Positions 5,366 through 8,949 of a DNA stretch of 8,949 bases are shown in pieces. Below the pieces are notes generated by a model. That model did not search any database, was not told where the DNA came from, and saw only the letters and a list, made by a program, of their open reading frames with translations. The position numbers and the translations under genes were made by a program. The first letter of the stretch is position 1; every line of letters begins with the position of its first letter. Origin of the DNA: Clostridiales bacterium (GTDB lineage Bacteria; Bacillota; Dehalobacteriia; UBA4068); contig WRDJ01000012.1 in assembly GCA_009783495.1 (NCBI GenBank), forward strand, positions 1 through 8,949. The letters are read 5' to 3'.

Positions 5366-5960
5366 AAAAATTTTGACATAACGCCTTTGTCCAATAACGC
5401 TTCGGCAGAATCATGCTTGTCTTTAATCGCTGCGGATCGGCGAGTATCGGGAACCTTGAGCCACTCAGGCGTTTTTTCGGCAGATGCTTTCGCACTGCCA
5501 TTATTGTTGTGAAGTAAACCTCCCTGCCTTTTGTGATTGAATCCGGAAGTTTTATGTTGAATGATCTTTCCATTTCGTCAGTTATTGAGTCCGTTACCTC
5601 TTTACTGTCGCTTGGAGCATACGGCTTATTCTTATAGCTGAATAATTCGTAAGCCATGCTTGCCAATTCGCCGGGATTCCCGTCAAAATACGGGTCGGGG
5701 CTGAACACGATGTTTGCCGGGGCCGCCGGAACCCTTCCGAAAAAATCCCGTTTAAAAAGCAGGATATTCGCCTGCACCAAGCAACCCCAAAAAACCTTGC
5801 CGCTTTTATAAAGATCGTTTTGATCAATATATATTTGATTTAACTTATCGCCGGTTCCCAGCCATGCCGGCCTCAACAATGTGTCGCTGAAATGCGGCGA
5901 TTTATTGTTGAACAGCGTTCTTATGTCCGCAATGTTTTTTTCATAATCAAACCCGAACAT
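5355..5960 (-). CDS. Protein of unknown function, 201 residues
   Basis: Not recognised. It is a soluble-looking protein with no signal peptide or membrane segment. It begins MFGFDYEKNIADIRTLFN, is rich in aromatic residues and prolines, and has a middle part FWGCLVQANILLFKRDFFG (58-76) and a C-terminal part with FPILADPQ and ILPKRYW. The start at 5960 has GGGAGGGAG (5969-5977) 8 bases upstream. A near-consensus promoter (5998-6026) and an upstream terminator make it an independent transcription unit. Base composition appears lower in G+C than the flanking yigZ and acyl-CoA ligase genes, hinting at a different history. An accessory (for example toxin/immunity or stress) role is possible but nothing in the sequence shows it. 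Coding status is supported by length, ribosome binding site, promoter and protein-like composition. Confidence 0.7.
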   Translation of the reverse strand: MFGFDYEKNIADIRTLFNNKSPHFSDTLLRPAWLGTGDKLNQIYIDQNDLYKSGKVFWGCLVQANILLFKRDFFGRVPAAPANIVFSPDPYFDGNPGELASMAYELFSYKNKPYAPSDSKEVTDSITDEMERSFNIKLPDSITKGREVYFTTIMAVRKHLPKKRLSGSRFPILADPQRLKTSMILPKRYWTKALCQNFCGK

Positions 5961-5997
5961 CGCCGCGCTCCCTCCCTATAGTAACCGAGATGATTGA

Positions 5998-6026
5998 ATA
6001 ATAGCGAAAAACTGACTGAAAATCAA
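5998..6026 (-). promoter_or_regulatory. Promoter of the unknown gene at 5355-5960
   Basis: On the minus strand TTGATT (6021-6026) and TATTAT (5998-6003) are separated by exactly 17 bases, reading into the unknown gene with a leader of about 30 bases. It lies downstream of the acyl-CoA ligase terminator, so the gene is transcribed on its own. Confidence 0.55.
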
Positions 6027-6061
6027 GCAAAACAATGTGGCGCGATTTTGCCGTTCCATAT

Positions 6062-6091
6062 AAAAAGGAGCGGTGAACGCCGCTCCTTTTT
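6062..6091. terminator. Strong intrinsic terminator after the acyl-CoA ligase gene
   Basis: AAAAAGGAGCGG (6062-6073) and CCGCTCCTTTTT (6080-6091) are perfect 12-base inverted repeats with a 6-base loop, flanked by A and T runs, so it can act in both directions. It lies 25 bases after the acyl-CoA ligase stop and ends the cupin regulator/ligase operon. Confidence 0.9.
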
Positions 6092-6115
6092 TGTGAAATT
6101 ATGTTACCGGCCTCA

Positions 6116-7771
6116 TCAGCCGCGGTTTCTTATCTCCATGCGCTTGATTTTCCCGCTGGTGGTCTTGGGCAGTTCAGCCACGAACTCCACGATTCTGGGG
6201 TATTTATAGGGCGCGGTGGCCTTTTTCACATGGTTTTGCAGTTCCTTCACCAGTTCCTCGCACGGGGAATAGTTCTTCGCCAGCACGACCGTGGCCTTGA
6301 CCACCTGGCCGCGTATCGGGTCGGGGGCGGCGGTGATGGCACATTCGACCACGGCGGGGTGCTCCATGAGCGCGCTTTCCACCTCGAAAGGGCCGATGCG
6401 GTAGCCCGAACATTTTATCACGTCGTCGGCGCGCCCGACATACCAGTAATAGCCCTTGCTGTCGCGCCAGGCAATGTCGCCGGTGCGGTAATTTTTGCCC
6501 CCCAGGATTTGCGCGGTGGCTTCCTCGCTGTTTAATATGCTCACGAAGAGGCCGGCCGGCATATAGCGGTCAATGTCGCGCACGACGATCTCGCCTTCCA
6601 CGCCGACGCCGCAGGATTCGCCGTTCTCATCAATTATATCTATGTTATAGAGGGGCGAAGGTTTGCCCATCGAGCCGGGGCGCGGGACGAAGCCGTCGAA
6701 ATTGGCCAGCAGCACCGGCGTTTCGCTTTGGCCGAAGCCCTCGCAAAGCGTGAGCCCCGTCAGCTCCTTCCAGCGGTTATAGACCTCCGGGTTGAGCGGT
6801 TCTCCGGCGGTGGAACAGTGCTTGATGAAGGAAAGGTCATATTCGCGCAAATCTTCCTGGATCATGAAGCGGAACATGGTGGGCGGGGCGCAGAAGGTGT
6901 CGGGGCGATATTTTTGCATCTTGCCGAGCAGGTTCTTGGGCACAAACTTGTCCATGTCATAGGCGAAAACGGCCGCCCCACAGATCCATTGGCCATAGAT
7001 CTTGCCCCAGCCGAATTTGGCCCAGCCCGAATCGGCCACGGTGAAATGCAGCCCGCCGTCCTGCACACGCTGCCAATATTTGGCGGTGATGATATGCCCC
7101 AGCGGATAAGTGTGGTCATGCGCCACCATTTTGGGCATGCCGGTGGTGCCGCTGGTGAAATAGGCCAGCATAATCTCGTGGTTTTGCGTGGCGGCAGCAC
7201 CTTCGAGGCGGGCAAAAATTTCGGAATGCTTTTCCAGTTCGCGGTCAAAATCCAGCCAGCCGCTTTTGCCGCCCCCAACCATCAGCTTATGCCGCACGGT
7301 GGGGCAGGCGGGCAGCGCCTCTTCGATCTGCCCTAAAATATAACCGTCGGGGACGGAGAGGACGTCTTTGACCCCGGCGGAATTGTTGCGATAAGCGATG
7401 TCTTTGGCGGTGAGCTGCAGGGAAGCGGGGACGAGCACCGCGCCAAGCTTGTGCAGCGCCACCGCACAAACCCAGTATTGCCAACGCCTGCCCAAAAAGA
7501 GGATGACGCGGTCGCCCTTTTCGATGCCGAGGCCGCAAAAGAGGTTGGCCGCTTGATTGCTCAGGCGTTTAAGGTCGGCGAAGGTGAAAAACCGCTCGCC
7601 GCCGTGATCGTCGCACCAGACCAGCGCCTGCTTGGCCGGGTTTTCTTCCGCCCAGGCGTCCACGACGTCAAACCCGAAATTGAAGTTTTCCGGGATGTCC
7701 AATTTGTAGTTTTGTTTGAAATCCGCATAAGATGAAAAGCGGGTTCTTTCAAGATATTTTTTCAGAAGCAT
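6116..7771 (-). CDS. AMP-forming acyl-CoA ligase (acetyl/medium-chain acyl-CoA synthetase type)
   Basis: Adenylate-forming enzyme that activates a carboxylic acid with ATP to acyl-AMP and then forms the CoA thioester. The 551 residues carry all core motifs: P-loop YFTSGTTGMPK at 204-214, EGFGQSETP at 344-352, YRTGD at 428-432, GRADDVIKCSGYRIG at 446-460 and the catalytic lysine K541 in PKTTSGKIKR. The overall pattern, with WAKFGWGKIYGQW at 250-262, is closest to medium-chain/acetyl-CoA synthetase-like ligases. Length is a little short for true acetyl-CoA synthetase (about 650). ATG 7771 has AAGGA (7780-7784) 8 bases upstream, and it follows the cupin regulator by 19 bases, so the two are one operon. 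Divergent to the ferredoxin/vorB operon. Inference: the substrate is a short or branched-chain acid linked to the oxidoreductase product, such as isobutyrate or isovalerate. Confidence 0.9.
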   Translation of the reverse strand: MLLKKYLERTRFSSYADFKQNYKLDIPENFNFGFDVVDAWAEENPAKQALVWCDDHGGERFFTFADLKRLSNQAANLFCGLGIEKGDRVILFLGRRWQYWVCAVALHKLGAVLVPASLQLTAKDIAYRNNSAGVKDVLSVPDGYILGQIEEALPACPTVRHKLMVGGGKSGWLDFDRELEKHSEIFARLEGAAATQNHEIMLAYFTSGTTGMPKMVAHDHTYPLGHIITAKYWQRVQDGGLHFTVADSGWAKFGWGKIYGQWICGAAVFAYDMDKFVPKNLLGKMQKYRPDTFCAPPTMFRFMIQEDLREYDLSFIKHCSTAGEPLNPEVYNRWKELTGLTLCEGFGQSETPVLLANFDGFVPRPGSMGKPSPLYNIDIIDENGESCGVGVEGEIVVRDIDRYMPAGLFVSILNSEEATAQILGGKNYRTGDIAWRDSKGYYWYVGRADDVIKCSGYRIGPFEVESALMEHPAVVECAITAAPDPIRGQVVKATVVLAKNYSPCEELVKELQNHVKKATAPYKYPRIVEFVAELPKTTSGKIKRMEIRNRG

Positions 7772-7790
7772 AACATATTTCCTTATAAAT

Positions 7791-8342
7791 TTATTCCGCG
7801 ATCACGGTGAGGAAGCGGGCGGGTTTGCCGTTCATGGCCTTTTGGCCGTGGGGCAGGGCCGGGTCGAAATATATGCAGTCGCCCGCTTCCAGTATGACTT
7901 CCTCATCGCCCAGGATGATTTTCACAACACCCTCCACGACATAGTTGAATTCCTGCCCGCCGTGGCTGATGAGCGACATCTCATTATTATCCGGCTCCAC
8001 CGTCACCATGAGGGGCTCCATGATGCGGCGCTTGAAGTTATAGGCTAGGCTTTCAAAGTGATAGCCTGGATAGCGGTCAACGCCGGTGCCCCGCCCCTTT
8101 TTCACCGCGCAGAAGGTGCTGAGCTTGGGAGATTTCCCGGTGAGGATTTCCGTCATATCCACGCCATAGCGGTTGGTCAGCTCGAAGAGGACGCTGATGG
8201 GGATATTATCCCCGCTTTCCTCATAGCGCAGATATTGTTCCGCGCCGATACCCAGCCATGAGGCCACTTCCTCCGCGCTGAAGCCGCAGATGTCGCGCAG
8301 TTCCTTGATGCGGTTGGCGATCAGTTTCATTTCTTCCGACAT
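7791..8342 (-). CDS. XRE-family transcriptional regulator with C-terminal cupin domain
   Basis: Probable local regulator of 183 residues. Residues 6-66 form an XRE/Cro-type helix-turn-helix (IANRIKELRDICGFSAEEVASWLGI, ending with YGVDMTEIL). Residues about 110-181 are a cupin-2 barrel (GGQEFNYVVEGVVKIILGDEEVILEAGDCIYFDPALPHG). In the first cupin motif the usual HxH is only H127-GGQ, while E131 and H165 are kept, so metal binding may be altered or absent and the domain may bind a small effector. The start ATG at 8342 lies behind AAAGGGGGGGGGG, a G-rich ribosome binding site with a run of ten G; ATG 8330 is a less likely alternative. It is first in an operon with the acyl-CoA ligase and divergent from the ferredoxin/vorB operon. 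This arrangement suggests it senses an acyl-CoA-pathway metabolite and controls both. Confidence 0.9.
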   Translation of the reverse strand: MSEEMKLIANRIKELRDICGFSAEEVASWLGIGAEQYLRYEESGDNIPISVLFELTNRYGVDMTEILTGKSPKLSTFCAVKKGRGTGVDRYPGYHFESLAYNFKRRIMEPLMVTVEPDNNEMSLISHGGQEFNYVVEGVVKIILGDEEVILEAGDCIYFDPALPHGQKAMNGKPARFLTVIAE

Positions 8343-8347
8343 ATAAG

Positions 8348-8357
8348 CCCCCCCCCC
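8348..8357 (-). repeat. Run of ten G in the ribosome binding site of the cupin regulator
   Basis: Ten consecutive C on the plus strand, so ten G in the message, lie between AAA (8358-8360) and the ATG five bases further on. The tract itself acts as the Shine-Dalgarno sequence. Long homopolymers of this length are prone to length change by slipped-strand mispairing, which would alter spacing and possibly translation. Confidence 0.7.
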
Positions 8358-8377
8358 TTTCTTGCATTACGAACTCT

Positions 8378-8406
8378 ATTTTAACGCAAAATAATCGCAA
8401 ATACAA
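8378..8406 (-). promoter_or_regulatory. Promoter of the cupin regulator/acyl-CoA ligase operon
   Basis: On the minus strand TTGTAT (8401-8406) and TAAAAT (8378-8383) are separated by exactly 17 bases, a good sigma-A promoter about 35 bases before the start codon. The spacer contains two TTTGCG motifs (8385-8390 and 8396-8401) spaced 11 bases apart, about one helical turn. Confidence 0.6.
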
Positions 8407-8469
8407 TGCTTTTTCGCCGATAAAATAATTTTTTTGCAACTTCCGCGCAATAATGCTTGAAGTTTGCGC
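8385..8469. promoter_or_regulatory. Candidate operator region with repeated TTTGCG motifs between divergent operons
   Basis: Two direct TTTGCG copies on the minus strand (8385-8390 and 8396-8401) sit between -35 and -10 of the cupin promoter. GCGCAA (8445-8450) and TTGCGC (8464-8469) form an inverted repeat flanking the -35 box of the ferredoxin promoter. Inference: binding sites of the cupin regulator repressing both directions. The motif is short, so chance repetition is not excluded. Confidence 0.35.
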
Positions 8470-8485
8470 ATTGCTGTGTTATGAT
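8457..8485 (+). promoter_or_regulatory. Promoter of the ferredoxin/vorB operon
   Basis: TTGAAG (8457-8462) and TATGAT (8480-8485) are separated by 17 bases, and the -10 is preceded by TGT (extended -10). It lies about 30 bases before the ferredoxin start and diverges from the cupin regulator promoter. Confidence 0.55.
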
Positions 8486-8513
8486 AATTAAATATGCCGA
8501 GGAGGAAAGCGAC

Positions 8514-8717
8514 ATGGAGAAGGTCATTTTACGAGAAAACGCCTGCAAAGGCTGCGGGCTTTGCGTTTCCGTCTGCCCCAGGAAGTTGTTGCGGTTGGAT
8601 CTGTCGAGGGTCAACGCCAAGGGATATAACCCGGCGGTTTTCAGCGAAGGCGGCTGCACGTCCTGCGCGTTCTGCGCGGCCATCTGCCCCGACCTGGTCA
8701 TTTCGGTCAATAAATAG
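8514..8717 (+). CDS. 2[4Fe-4S] ferredoxin subunit of a 2-oxoacid:ferredoxin oxidoreductase
   Basis: Small 67-residue iron-sulfur protein that passes electrons from the oxidoreductase active site to soluble ferredoxin. Two CxxCxxCxxxCP cluster motifs are visible: C11, C14, C17, C21 and C48, C51, C54, C58. The spacing between motifs is that of the delta subunit in VOR/KOR-type enzymes. ATG 8514 is chosen because AGGAGG (8500-8505) lies 8 bases upstream; an in-frame TTG at 8457 coincides with the promoter. It is first in the plus-strand operon, 27 bases before vorB, and this context supports the delta-subunit role over a free ferredoxin. Confidence 0.92.
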   Translation: MEKVILRENACKGCGLCVSVCPRKLLRLDLSRVNAKGYNPAVFSEGGCTSCAFCAAICPDLVISVNK

Positions 8718-8744
8718 TTTATTACTAAGCAAAGGGTGAGAAAG

Positions 8745-8949
8745 ATGAAAAACACCTTGATGAAAGGTAACGACGCCATCGCGGAAGCGGCTGTCAGGTG
8801 CGGCTGCCGCTGTTTTTTCGGTTATCCGATCACGCCTCAAAACGAGATCCCGGAATATATGAGCTGGCGGCTGCCGGAAGCCGGCGGCGTTTTCGTGCAG
8901 GCGGAAAGTGAGGTCGCCGCCATTAATATGGTTTACGGCGCGGCGGGCG
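8745..8949 (+). CDS. vorB: VorB, alpha subunit of 2-oxoacid (3-methyl-2-oxobutanoate-type):ferredoxin oxidoreductase, 5' part
   Basis: 68 codons are visible; the gene continues past the right edge. The enzyme oxidatively decarboxylates branched-chain (or related) 2-oxoacids to acyl-CoA, CO2 and reduced ferredoxin, using thiamine pyrophosphate and iron-sulfur clusters in the cytoplasm. The N-terminus [16 protein letters not shown], then [22 protein letters not shown] and [17 protein letters not shown], is characteristic of VorB/KorA alpha subunits. ATG 8745 has AAAGGGTGAG (8731-8740) 4 bases upstream; M6 is a possible alternative start. It directly follows the ferredoxin subunit. Known gene order predicts a TPP-binding subunit and a gamma subunit next. 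The exact substrate cannot be told from this fragment. Confidence 0.92.
   Translation, partial: MKNTLMKGNDAIAEAAVRCGCRCFFGYPITPQNEIPEYMSWRLPEAGGVFVQAESEVAAINMVYGAAG

Noticed and set aside
6728..7336. Plus-strand open frame of 202 codons opposite the acyl-CoA ligase
   Set aside because: The ligase carries all core motifs on the other strand; the antisense frame has a His/Gly/Ala-rich shadow composition and no initiation signals.

Overview
The window looks like chromosome from an anaerobic, endospore-forming Firmicute (Clostridia or spore-forming Negativicutes). The evidence is a clear spoIIGA-sigE pair, an SspF-like alpha/beta small acid-soluble spore protein gene beside it, and the start of a ferredoxin-dependent branched-chain 2-oxoacid oxidoreductase (VorB) operon, which is typical of anaerobic amino-acid metabolism. 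Most genes have strong AGGAGG-type ribosome binding sites and are on the minus strand. Only the ferredoxin/vorB operon at the right edge is on the plus strand.

Left region (1-2090, minus strand): the window opens inside an exported protein with two tandem periplasmic-binding-like domains, most likely the sensor half of a signalling protein continuing off the left edge. Upstream of it lie a 5' UTR hairpin, an extended -10 promoter and a pair of 20-bp near-identical palindromic repeats that look like operators. Next is nadE (ammonia-dependent NAD synthetase) with its own good promoter.

Sporulation region (2045-5063, minus strand): the order of transcription is yigZ, an SspF-like spore DNA-binding protein with a GTG start, spoIIGA (protease), sigE (mother-cell sigma factor), then an intrinsic terminator. 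The usual downstream sigG is absent. Four arrays of a degenerate 7-base repeat (YTCTNNY) sit before spoIIGA, between spoIIGA and sigE, and twice after sigE. They alternate in orientation, and one supplies the only Shine-Dalgarno-like sequence of spoIIGA.

Middle region (5064-6061): a 57-codon relic begins like a PAS-domain sensor and runs into a GC-rich palindromic element with a canonical G-quadruplex motif, just upstream of yigZ. Next to it is an unrecognised 201-residue protein gene with its own promoter.

Right region (6062-8949): an XRE/cupin regulator and an AMP-forming acyl-CoA ligase form a minus-strand operon ended by a strong terminator. Divergently, an 8Fe ferredoxin and vorB start a 2-oxoacid:ferredoxin oxidoreductase operon. 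The shared promoter region has repeated TTTGCG-type motifs, and the regulator's ribosome binding site contains a run of ten G. The likely logic is that the oxidoreductase makes or uses acyl-CoA with reduced ferredoxin, the ligase interconverts the acids and acyl-CoA, and the cupin protein controls one or both operons.
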